Source: Neodiprion pinetum (Eukaryota > Arthropoda > Insecta > Hymenoptera > Diprionidae). Taken from it: DNA of 64,000 bases. Under the pieces are notes generated by a model that saw only the letters and a program-made list of their open reading frames with translations, did not search any database and had not been told where the DNA came from. This document shows, piece after piece, positions 32,615 to 44,470 of this stretch. Location: NCBI RefSeq assembly GCF_021155775.2, contig NC_060234.1:21942026-22006025 (forward strand), given 5' to 3'. The position numbers were made by a program, and so were the translations under genes. Numbering within the stretch: the stretch's first letter is position 1; every line of letters starts with the position of its first letter.

Positions 32615-34399
32615 TCCAATAAACTTTTGAGAAAATACAAGACTTCATTGCCTTTTGATAGTAACTTTTGAACGATTAATCACAGCGATCGGAAACTATT
32701 CGCAATCGTTTTCTTTTGAAACGATACGTTGCTATAGCGCATTCTAAATAACTGATAAATTGATTCTGGCTTTCTTTAGAATTTGTAGAAATTTTGCGAA
32801 AAAGGGGTTAGCCTTAGATTTTCTTGTAGTTTTTGAAGAACAAGTCTTTTTAGACTTTTACTTTTCTTTTGAGGATTATTTTCTCACTAATTGGGCTCTC
32901 GGGAATTCAGTCAAGATGTTTAAAATATCGTAGGATTAACAGCTGTGGGAACACGACGTAATTTTTCCGTTTTTTGGATGTAAATATTGAAGCGTTAATG
33001 GCAGTGACTAGGGACTATGCACAGAGAAAAAGGAATTCTTGAAAATATGTTTTGTTGGAGTTCATTCATTTCAACCTAGTATCCCTTACCTGTTCCAAAT
33101 ATGATGTCATTAATTCCACAATTTCGATTTAATTAGTTTTTCAAAGTGATTTAGTCAGGTGAATTCCTTGATTCAATAAAAATCTATCTTGTCGCGATCG
33201 ATTGAAGTATTGATTCGAGTGAACCTTTTGATGTGTTTCCAAAATTCGGCAAACTAAATATCATTTCATTTGAAGCTTATGTATTGTTCCTCCAAGTTGC
33301 ATGTTTGTAGGTAGAAAGAATCAGGTACTTAAAATAAAATAAGTACACGAATCTAGCAAACCAAAAATTTAAATCGATTGAATGCCAAACTTTGTCGATC
33401 TAACCGGAGATTGTTTGGCGTAACTGGTTGAATCAGTTGCACTGTAAATTTTACAAGGTAGAAGAAAAACCATATGCTTTGAATGAAGTAGAGAATTTAT
33501 TCGCCGTACACATCGGTATAACTAATACCATAAAAGGCCACTAGGCGGTAAACTCTCGTGCTATGGAAATAGCTTCAGAGATAGTTATAAAACCGGGTAA
33601 TTGGCTACGAAGTTAGATACGGATAACGTAAGATACATTTTTTCATCAGACCTAATTAAAAACGAAGAAAGTATGATACAAAGTTTCGAGTCATCGAAAT
33701 TGATATTGACGACAAATAAAGATAAATTATTTAAACATGTTCAATTTATATTTCTACGTATACAACAATAAGTTTTCGAGTTTCATGTATTAAATATCGA
33801 GCAATTCCCAAAAAAATTTAGAGTCAATGGAATGATAAATGATATTGTTTCAATATCGGAAAAAAAGTGGCTGAAAAAATCCGGAGGTATTAACCATACC
33901 GTTTTACGATTTTTGGAGTTGAAAACTTTTTATCTCAGAATCCTGCTGATTGGACTTTCAGTCATTCAAAAAAGTCTTTCGAAGGCTAAAAACCTTTCAT
34001 CTCAGGATCGATTCGCTGCAACTTCTCAGTCTTTAGTTAAATTGATTTGTAACCTGTCTGAATTATTTTTGACTCACGATCGAATCAACGACTCAGCTAT
34101 CACGATAACCGTGCTTTAGCTACATCAAGTATTTCAAAAGTCTTCTCACAATCCCAAACATTTCTCTAACCGACATTGACATAATGACAGGGCACCTATA
34201 AGTACGACTTATAACAAGTACAGAAATTGTCAAGAACGAAACGATCGATTCTTCGAATACTTGCAAAGTCGAAAATTTCCTTTTGCGCTTCAGGGACGCT
34301 AATAAAATTTCATTGTCATGTTGCGAATAAATTGCTCATGGATACTGCAGGGCAGCGATTTCACCTAAATCATACGTCAAAACGCACGTGTAGGTGGCT

Positions 34400-34800
34400 A
34401 CGGATTTTAGGGTAGAGGGCTGTGGGCAGGGGCTGGTTCTCCGACGCGTATAGGTCGCGTGGGGCGTCGATAGAGGCGCAGATAGGAGGGTAGGAGTGCA
34501 CAGTGTCCCGTGGTGTCGAGTGACTCCCATGTCGGCTTGTTATCCGTACCGCCGCCCGCGTCGTTATCTGCAATTACCCCAAAACAGCCCCCAGTTTATA
34601 AATTATAGGCCAGCCTCGTTCACGCCCGTTCTCAAACTCCCGAGACTCAAACCCTCCTTTCTGCTCATCCCGTTCACATCTGTCATCAAATGCGGACGAT
34701 TTCATTCGATTATGGAAAATTTTACAAGCGTGTGGTGCAGAGGTACGCGCGAAGAGGGAATATGCATGATGCAAGAGACGAGTCGGCGGGACATTATAAA
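34400..34800. other. GC-rich island A between Lamp1 and Six4
   Basis: A clear local rise in GC within AT-rich DNA, with open but unrecognised frames on both strands. The longest plus frame starts at GTG, not ATG. It could be an exon, promoter or enhancer; no splice-consistent gene model was found. Confidence 0.3.
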
Positions 34801-36825
34801 CTCTGTATCGAAAGATAGGAACAGAGAAGAATCTGATTATAAAATTGGTGTCAATTTTATTCGTTCCAATGATACAGCGAACTCGAATGAGACAACGTCT
34901 CTGCTACTGTCTGATAAAAATCATTCTGCCCAAATTCGAATGATACTAGATACGATATCAGCAATAATTTGAGAAAAGGTTTCGTAATTGGACGACATGT
35001 AACGCTTTGTTAGTATTGACTGAAAAATTAAAATCGAGTAAAGGATACCAGAGTTTGATCATCTTAACGTTCTTCTTCCGAAACCTGTTTTCAAACTGTT
35101 GATACCTTGTAGCTTGTATTACGCGTGCTTAATTCGATAGGTTTTTCCGTTCAAATATTGAAAGACTGTTTTCCTCAATGAGTATTTCGATGTTCACTGC
35201 GACACGAGTCCAATCTCAAACGATATCAAATTGATCACGGACTGATAACGAATTCTTCGATATCAAGCCTTGTCGGATGTTTCCGATTCTTTGCGTAATG
35301 GTGGCTATTTCGTCTTTGTACTGTTGTATAATTTGGCTATGTCATCTAGTCGCTGCGTCATTCTCTTTCCTTTTTCAGCTCCCACCGCGTTTCTCTCTCT
35401 CCGTTTCTGTATTTCAACATATTATTACTTTCGGGGATGCACAAAGGGGGTTGCGACTACCGAATTATGAGAAAGAAACGAGCCTCTGCGGGCGGTTCGC
35501 GAAGTACTGTAAACCGTTTTCACACCTAGTTGAAAGAGATCTGTCGAACAGGGGCAGCCGCACCCGAGCCGCGTAGCTATGAGATCGTAGAAAGGGATTT
35601 TACCTGGCATACATGTCTGGTATATATACCTGCCGTTATTAGCATTAGCCACGCTTTTATACCCTCTGTTTGACAGCACTGTGGTTTTTCTAAGAGCGCA
35701 GCTATTCAGTCGCCTGAGAATGACGATGACAGGATCATCGCGAGAATTATGATCATCAAAGATACGAGGAGTTCTTTGAATCCGCAACGAAGTAAGTGGA
35801 TAAAAAAAAAGGAACGAAGACGTAGGAGAAGAACAGGAAACGGTCTGCCGGGCGAATCTTCCTTTGAATCTGGAGAAATTCGATCGCTGTCTATAAGTGA
35901 GATCATAAAACACGATACAAGATTTATTGATTGGTGAAGATTTGTTCAATTGCAGGGGAATTTGGCGCATTGGCAATTCCAGGAATATTCGAGCGATTGT
36001 TTGCAGAACCAGACAGAGTCAGACGTACAAGTATCTACCCATAAGGTACATGCATAAAAATAATCGAGTCTGAAATCCTACTAATGCCAAAATCTTGAAC
36101 TTACAGTACCGTAGGATTGCAGCCGCATAAAAAATGGACAGCATGCGAACTAAATTCCTCAACACATAATTTATTCTTCAGAGCAGTCCCGAAGCAGATT
36201 GTCGAGCAGAGCCGGTTGTTGTCTGAGAATTATTGCGATAAAGAAATGGAAGTTTGCAGTTTGGTAAGAAGCTGCGTCAGCTGAACCTGCCCACGTACCT
36301 AGCTGAGATAGTGAATACACGTACAAGGCAGACACTTCGCCGTAACAGCGGTAATTATTTTGCTCAAGCATGGGTGTCGTGGTTACAGAAAAATTGGGGC
36401 GATGAGCGAGGGTGAGAAAATCCGGTTCTAGAGATCGTCAGTATTATAGCCGTTTCCAGTTTCAGTTTTAATGTTTTAAAACATGTTTCATACCAGCCTT
36501 GACATTTCATACAATTTTCTAAAAACAAACGGAAAAATTAAATCAAATAAACCCCTGCTGCGTCCAGACGGCAGATTTAATAATCCGGAAGAATATCCCT
36601 TAACTCTGGTTAGGGGTGAGCCGGCAATCGGTCTGCCATCTAGGCTGCAAACGGCTGCAGACAGCAAACCAGGCCGCACCTAGAGACACCCGTGTTGGAC
36701 ATGGGGTGGTTTTCGGATGGTACGAGGGCACCAGATACAATGACGTAACACGAAACCTGTCGAGCCCTTAAGCTCCACCCCGTTTACGCTCCCTTCGAGA
36801 CTATCTCGCTCTTGTTTCCCTTCAG

Positions 36826-36857
<32 letters not shown>

Positions 36858-38400
36858 TCTCTCTCACCCTCTCTCTCTATCGTTGGGTCTCATATGTTGC
36901 GCGTTCTATGTACGCAGTCGAGCATTGTATACTTGTCGGCATGTTATTTGATTTCAGATGTCACGGAGGTTACGTATCGATTGGCAAAACTATCATTTTA
37001 CGCAGTGTGCGCCGTTCCAGGGGCCTAATTATTCGAAAATTTTTTCCACTCGTGATTTAGGTAAGCGGTAATGTAAGTGAAGAAGCTGAATATTCTTGGG
37101 TTAGGTTGTAAATTTATATTCTTACAGAATTTTTTCAGTAGAGGCAACCTACCAAACTTGACATTAATCTTTATCTGTTTCAGAGATAAAAACTCTACGA
37201 TCATTAATTTATGGGTATCAAAATAGCAAATTGCAAACAGTTCCAAACAGTTCCAAACATGAACGAACTTTTTTTTTAGGAACTCATTATAAAATATTTC
37301 AATGTACTCGGGACTTCTCACCATATGAATGTTTTATAAGGAATATTCACCAGTCCGTAGGATAGACTGAAAAATCAGTTAATGGTCGCACGTATCGTTT
37401 GCATGCTTAGCTTTTTGCAATGATTCAGGCTATGTCACGCAAGAATGGACGCAACAATATTACGAAACCCAAAGTAATTGAACCCCATCCCGTTTATCAT
37501 CTGTGAATTTTTATAATTGATCGTCAAACTTATTTTCCTGCAATCGCCAAAGCCAAGCGATTTTCGCGAATGGTCTATGGCAGTAGATTCTTATTTGCAG
37601 AAGTGCCGACGGCTACCATGGCTTCAATGAAGAGTTTACAGTGCTCGTTTGTACGAATGACACGAGGGTGTTCGGTTCGTAGTGTGCGTACGGTGTCAAT
37701 TGTGGAACCTTCGAGGTTTTTGCTACACTGTGATGGGGAGGGCAGAAGGGCGTTGTACAGTGTTCATAATAGCTCTGAGTCGAGGTCTCAGATGCTCTTT
37801 TGAAGAGTTTTTATCCCCCAATTCTCGACGACCGTAACAACGCGAAAGAGAGTTGGAGCACAAAATAAGAATGGGCCTCTTGACGCGGCTCAAGCCATGA
37901 GTTTACATGGAGCTATACGCTCATTCACATCTCGAACCCATTGTCACTCCCTTAAAACCTTTGTCGATATTATTATTGGACATCCGGAGGACCCATTCAG
38001 CTACGCCTCCGTGTACTTACCTTGGTGTTATGCCAATATATCGACGCTAAACGATCACGAGCTGAAATGCGTCTGATCATCGAGCTACTCTCGCGTTTGC
38101 CCCGGGCTAACTTGTTTTTCAGTAAGCAAATTGCAATTATGACGGTTTGACGGTAAAACAGATTTCAAGTTTTTCCGAATACTGTCACGGCGCGGCAATA
38201 GAATTTCGAGTATGCAATTTAACTTTCACGGTTCATAATGGGCATGAAGACCCCTTAGCTTCGATACCAATGACGTAACTTTTACTCGTTACGTATGTCG
38301 CAATTCGCAAGGTCGTTATTTTCTCATTGGGTTACGAGACGAGTTTCAAGGCCAGGCGTGACTTCATCACGCGCTACTCTATACATTCGCTCGAATAAAT
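34801..38400. other. Intergenic, no gene supported
   Basis: Mixed composition. A minus-strand frame at 35425-35976 (183 codons) and overlapping plus frames at 35270-35937 have no recognised domain. The segment near 36500-36800 is GC-richer. A (CT)n tract sits at 36825-36878. Confidence 0.4.
36825..36878 (+). repeat. (CT)n microsatellite
   Basis: An interrupted CT repeat of about 54 bases (interruptions CACT and CACC). Confidence 0.95.
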
Positions 38401-39300
38401 ACGGGAAACGCATGGACAGTGGCATACCAGTGCAGAAAAAAGTTGCGGATCTCTTCGGCAGAAGAACGTAGTAGGTACGCAGAAGTTGGTGGGTATACGA
38501 CTGGCGTACCTTATACCAGCCACCTACTTAGTCAGCGAAACGCGATACCCTTCAGGAGACCTGCGACCACCGTTCTCCCACAAAACTCACCTGACACAAA
38601 CTGCAGGCAGTTGCTGATAAGAATATATCACAGACCGTACGATTCGCAAACCGCATATGCAATTCCTCCGCATTCAAGCTAGTAAAAAAACGAAATGAGA
38701 AAAATCTAAGACTGAAAAATTACAGGGCTCACTCTAGGCGTCAGTCCAGAACTGGCAGAGGTTGGGAATTTCCACGGCACGGGGTTGATGATATCGGGTG
38801 ACATAACTTCGACACATGTGCCTCCGGATCATTAGGCGTTGCATTCTGCCCTAATAAGCCTTACCGCAGCAGATCGACATCGGGGCGCATAAGCGACAAA
38901 CCGTAAACCGTGAACCCCCGTCATCTCCCAGAGTCCTGGGTCCGCGTATCTATCAGCCGAGATCGGTATAATTGGCGACAGCACCCGAGTCTCGTCGGCG
39001 GTCCGTATGGTAGCTCCTTCTTCGGTGGATCCGAAACTCCTCCTCCAACAAGCCGGGGCGCAAGGGTTGCTCTTCCTCGACGTCCTCGTCCTCCTCGAAC
39101 CAGAGTTTCGGTCCGTCTCTCTCAACCGCCGAGTCGCTCGCACATGTTCATCTACCCCCTCGCCATCAGCCATCCACCCCAATAATAATTAGCCCTACCA
39201 TAAATCTCGGATGAAAACATCGCGGAGAAGGGCTTTCTCAGTGCGCGCGCGCGCGCGCTTGTGTGTTGTGGGTACTCTCCTAATGTCCCGTTTTTTAAAG
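38400..39300. other. GC-rich island B, possible minus-strand exon
   Basis: The most GC-rich part of the intergenic region. A minus-strand frame with a true ATG at about 39173 (start MADGEGVDEH) runs to a TAA at 38832 and meets a strong donor, GCTGCG/GTAAGG, at about 38868. A second minus frame encodes an acidic run (FEEDEDVEEE). No family is recognised, and both may be composition effects. A (GC)8 tract lies at 39243-39258. Confidence 0.3.
39243..39258. repeat. (GC)8 dinucleotide run
   Basis: Sixteen bases of alternating G and C, a potential Z-DNA former. Confidence 0.95.
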
Positions 39301-42300
39301 CACTTTTTTCTTATTCCTTTTACACACCCCGTCCACCACTATGGAATGCACCGCAATTTATTACGACCGGAGGCACGGAGACGGCCAATTCTTGACACTA
39401 AATCACTCATCTTTGCGGAGAAGGAGTAGTCGTTAAAAATGTCCCAATACTTTCGTTTGAAAATCAGTCGTCCAAGGACGGTTATCCTGTTAGCGGCGGA
39501 ATCCTTTCTCACGAAAAGTAACGTTAACCATTTTCACCCATTGGATGCTTCAGCTTGCTGATCATAATGAGCTAAACGAATTTTTTAAAGATATTGGCCT
39601 CCACGTGTCTTGACTTCTTGATCGAGATCCTTGCATGCAGGAGTCGTAGATCTAGGAAGTTAGTTCCGGCACGGAGACACCCTGCTTAGAACGAGGAAAG
39701 TGGTTCAGTAAAGGAAGTATCTTGTAGCATGAAAGGTCGTGCATCACTCGTTGCAGAAGCTCCACGACTGTGCAACTCGATTCCAAACGGCTGGCTTTCA
39801 TCGAATTACCAAGATATTTTTGGTGCCTGCTTCAATTTTTTTTATACACACGTATATACGCGTACCAAGGGTTACCAAGGTTCACTGTCCCATCGTGGAT
39901 CAACCGCCTAGATGGTATACTTCAGGATGGATATTTTCACGAATGAATTAATAAACGAATATGAAACTATAAATAGGCGATCAATCAACTTCCAACATTC
40001 GCAACACGAGAAGTGAGCTTTATTCGGCAGAATCTTTTGACGATACAGAGCCCGCTTGGATTGAAATTCGTGTGCTCACGCACAATTGATAATTGTCGGG
40101 GTGAAATCAGTGCAGCGAAAAGAAGTAAGAAAAGAGGAACAGAATTTTAGGTAGGTGAAGTGATTGCTACCCACCGTAATGGGATTGACCGGTTTTATCT
40201 TTTCTCTCTCTCTCTCTCTCTCTCCTGGCATGCTTTCTCGAGAGTATATTATAATAACACCAAATTGACCATTACACGGTTAGTTAGTTACGCTCTCAGA
40301 TTTCCAAGGGGGTATTGACAATTACAATTAGAACCGCTCCGACATGGAAGCTACACATGCACGTAATACCTTATAAGTATACACTGCAGGAATAAATTGT
40401 AATATATCTGGAGCACCGTGCAGATTTCGGCGCGTGAAGGGGTAATTGTTTAGGTGTTTGAAAGACCCTTTGAGATTTCAGGTCTCCCCTTTTCGGTACG
40501 TGCAGCTATAGATAATTTCCCCCGCTGGGCTGCGCTGCGTTGCTGGCCAACCCTAATCAATGACGTCGATTCCTGGCAGGAGCCCTAAGCCCTCGAGACT
40601 AACAATTTGATCGGTTCTCTACGATGAGCGTAATTATATCCAATTACCAGGCCTGTTACCTCCCTTGTCTTCGTAGTTCGTATCATCGCGACCGGTTTGT
40701 CGAACTAATGTTCTGCGGGGAGATGGGATCATGTCGATATCCAGCGGGAGCTAATTTGGCCAATTAAATTTTAAAAACAGAAATTACAGGGATAATTTTA
40801 CTCTCTGAATGTCATTGATTGGAAAATAGTTAACATTTAGTCGTGCATTTTTCGCAAGGCAGTTAATGTAATCAAAACTTGGTTGAAACTCGAATTAGAA
40901 GTTACCGTTAGAACTAAGCTAAAAAAAGGTGTGTCAGAAGAATTGATAAAATTTCCATTTTGAGAATAGTCGTCAGCTTTTCTTGCTTGAAAAAAAATAC
41001 TGAGTAAATAATTTTCATGAGCCACAGACTGACTTTGGACGAATGGTTGTACGTAAAATTTACACGAATATTTTTCCACCAATAAAGAAGGAAAAAATCC
41101 TAAAGCGCTTTAGTAGCTACTACGGTAATCATTTGGTAATCGGTGTGAGTTGAATGGGTGGGCAATGACACAGAATGGTCCGGGGTCGACAAATGGCCAG
41201 TGACACATAAAGAGCATATTTTGAGGCATTAGTAAGCCCGAGATTTTGTCGGTCTGATCCTGCGGGCGCTGGGAACCAGGGAGCGCTATTTTGGGCCGGT
41301 TCGTTGCTCGTCGCAGCCTTCGCTAGTTCGCTACCTGTGTTCATAGCGCCCGTTTGACGTCCATTGGAAAAAATCTGTGGAACCGATCTCTGCGGGAGCT
41401 GAAACGGCAGGAGATCACGTGGCGAGCCACTGCGCTAATGGGAGAATAACTACGGGATTACGTCGCCTTACGGAACTGATGATCCGTCCAAAACCGGTGG
41501 TACCTGTGCACCCTGTTTTTTTCTCCAGGATAGCGCCGTCCGCAGGACTCCAGGGTACTTGATCGTGAACAATGGAGGAGCGATACTGCTGCTCCAGAAT
41601 TCTATTTCGAGTGGGTTTTTCACGGACTTGACACGAACTAGGCAAAGTTAGAGATGCACGTCTGAAAATCTTGATCTTTTACCTGTGTCTATTTCGATGG
41701 TGAAACAATAGCAATGATCTCTGTATCTAAAGACAATCGGCCGATGATGGGCAGGATTTGCAGTTTCTGGAAACACGGTAAATTGTTTGAGGAGCCGAGT
41801 CGGCAAGAACCCGGATTTGAAGATTCTCTTCTCACTGCCCGTGTACGCAGTCCATGACCATAGGAATATAATCACATTTCACGGGTTGTTGTTTTTTCTT
41901 ACAATTCGACCCACCATCGATGAGCATTAACGGCAAAAGATGGGTGACTGGTGCCCAAAAGACGGAATAAACTTGACATCTGCTACCTTATACCTGATTT
42001 TGAAATCGAATTGAACTGAAATCTGGTTCATTGTTGAGTCGACGATAAATCGGAAATCACTGATTCTTGAATCATTATTCCAATCCTTTATATGTCTGAA
42101 ATTGATAACATACTTACATGTAAATAAATTTATTTCGTGTCTACAAGTCACAGGCTAATTTGTGGGACGAGTGAATCTCGATATTTGGAAAACCGACACA
42201 ACTGAAAATTTTATACTTCGTCTTTCCGAGAGTATTCCGAATACTGTCTTCAACGTGAACCTTGCGATCAAAAGCATCCAGTGAAATTGCTTTGATGGTG

Positions 42301-44190
42301 AAAGTGTTGAAACCGCTATTAATTTTCAACGCTATCCCTCAAACGATGCGAATTTGATTTCTGCCACCTTTCTTTCACTTCGTCGTTTCCCATCACCTTC
42401 TTGTAGAACAGTTACTGATCTGTGCAAAAAAGGCAAGTGGCACCAATCTGCCGATACACGTGTAAGCAGTATACTTAATCGCAACCTGTGACCGTTAGCT
42501 CCTGACGAATTGTGTTCTCCGATAAGAGTTGTGGAGTTGTGCACGAGAGTTTTATTCTATTAATACACCACCCGCCGCAGGGTCAGTCACAATACCTGCT
42601 CTTCTTCTTCCTTTTGTAATCCACACGGTGAGATAGCTACGCTACCGTTATCTGTTCGACGAGTTCTCGGATGTCGCCCACCAACAGGTATAAGTCGACT
42701 TGTCTGTCTGTCGATCTATCCGTCTGACTGCAGGACGGTAACATTTCTTCCCGCCACATTTGATCGCGGTATTTTGTAAAATCAACGAATCCTTTCCCCT
42801 TCGTGCAGAAAACTGTCCAAGTCTAACGCGATAACCTGATAACATCAAACGGTGAAAAGAAAATAAAGCTGGAGGGCAAAAGAAAAACAAATACAAGGAA
42901 CCAAGCAACTCCCGTAAGGGCGAAGTGATCCGCAATAAGGTTCTCACTGATAAAGTGAGCTACGTATAGTCCAGGTAGATGTGTAAGCTTATCGGGTGTC
43001 TACGTGTAATGGCACGTGGTGCAATTTCGAGCTATGGATCGCCATTGCTATTCCCCCATTGCGGGGGTGAGGGTGCTGGAGAATGAACAGCCATTTTGGA
43101 ATGCAATTACGGGTGGCAGCCGTGCCGTACAGAGCGAGTACCTGCCTAGGTACGAAGTGAAATACGAAGCTTTTGGCACCGCTTCTGTGTGGCTCTGCTA
43201 CGTGTGCTCTTCGTGTTGGGCTCGTGGGTGTTTCGCGCCTGCGTTTTCACCACCCATATATTATTACCGCCGCTGGTCTGCACGCTTCAGCAAACATGTA
43301 CCTCGACTGGTATTACACGAACTGCACGGCCGACAGGTGAACATGCATGCGAATCGATGAGCCTCTACCGTCCTCAATCATTTTAACACTTGCAGTATGG
43401 ACTCGATTCAAAGTCCTGCAGTTGTAGCGCCATACATATCCACTTGTCCATCCGATACCGTGGCGTTTGTCCTACCGTGTAATTTGCCCTAAAGTGATCC
43501 TCTGAAATTTAAATCAATCCGGCGGGTTACATTCGGATGCATTATTGTCGGGGGGTTGAGTGCATGCATGCCCGGTTTTATGCTTGAGAGACTGAGCGAG
43601 AGCGTTTGAATTTGACTGAGATTCGAAGGAATCGGTTCTGAGATTCCTTTTTTTCATGTTTTAAGTTGAAACAAATTCATTCCGATTTGAATATATATAA
43701 TGTCGAAAATAGTGGTGATAAAATTGTCAAAAAACTGATCGATTTGGTATGCTACGGAACAGTCTTTGTAGCTAATTCGGGAATTCGACATCCGACAGTG
43801 TTACATGCACACCAAATTATACACTCTAGAATTCCACACCGATATTCTTCCTTACGCAGTGTACTGATATTGGTATGGAATAAGGTGTTGGGTTCCAGCA
43901 ATATTTTAACGGATCTTCAGGCTGAGGAAAGGATTTATTCATGCTTTAGATTCAGTTCATACTCATTGTCAGCGAAAAGAGAATTTTCCAGTCAGTCTCT
44001 GAACAGGGACAAAACATTAGCGGATTAAACCTCCTTTTCCTTCAATTTTTGTGCGTAAGTTACACTGAATTTGAAGAAGGCGTAAATGAAGCAACTGAAG
44101 AAGAAGAAGAAAAAAAAGTAAAAGAAAATACATTACTCGGAGTTGAGAGCTGGTGGGAAATAATTGTAAGGGGATGAAAACGAGGTCAAA
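39301..44190. other. Intergenic with GC-rich patches
   Basis: No gene supported. GC-richer patches occur at about 41130-41640, 42540-42960 and 43010-43380, each with open but unrecognised frames. In the last patch, a plus frame of about 50 codons, rich in hydrophobic residues and lacking an ATG, runs into a donor-like CGACAG/GTGAAC near 43336. A (CT)n tract is at 40203-40224. Confidence 0.35.
40203..40224 (+). repeat. (CT)n microsatellite
   Basis: About 22 bases of uninterrupted CT repeat. Confidence 0.95.
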
Positions 44191-44470
44191 CGCAATGCCG
44201 AGGACCTTAAGGGTTTAATAAAGAGGCTTACCTCCCTTTACAAGTCTCCCTCCGCGGAGGAAGAGGATCAGTAAAATGGCGGCTTGGCGGACATCCGACA
44301 CCAAATCGAAGGAGACGCCATCGCGACGCTCTCCACCGACGCCCGGCGCCGCCCCGCTGCCACACTCTGCAGCAGGCAGCACTTGGTCTCTGTCCCAGTC
44401 GCGGTTTCGATCCACATCCATACCTATGCATATACACGTGATGAAATGATTTTTTCAATTTGGTAGTTTA
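44190..44470. other. GC-rich island C with candidate exon starts on both strands
   Basis: Plus strand: AAAATGGCGG at 44275-44284 starts a 57-codon frame (MAAWRTSDTK, then Ser/Pro/Arg-rich). Minus strand: an ATG at 44421 opens a frame with a hydrophobic stretch (AAILLILFL) that meets a strong donor, AAAGGGAG/GTAAGC, at 44230. Neither protein is recognised, and partner exons were not found. The CCGCCATTTTA motif could also be a promoter element of YY1/pho type. Confidence 0.3.

Larger units (their letters stand above)
27746..34400. other. Gene-poor region downstream of Lamp1
   Basis: No coding region was supported. It contains a foldback element (27928-28092), a hairpin (32250-32353) and a MITE (32376-32614), with very AT-rich DNA at about 29-31.2 kb. 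The Lamp1 3' UTR must begin here, but its poly(A) site was not identified. Confidence 0.55.

Noticed and set aside
34496..34972. 158-codon plus-strand frame
   Set aside because: It begins with GTG rather than ATG, changes composition midway and shows no family similarity.
35425..35976. 183-codon minus-strand frame
   Set aside because: No recognised domain, biased toward Ser/Arg/Pro, overlapping plus-strand frames of similar length, and no supporting splice partners. Most likely chance in balanced-composition DNA.
42648..42947. Minus frame with a hydrophobic start resembling a signal peptide
   Set aside because: The rest of the frame has no conserved features and no splice-consistent continuation.
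44228..44458. Arg/Trp-rich minus frame in island C
   Set aside because: It is one of three open frames caused by local GC content. It has no ATG-led family signal.
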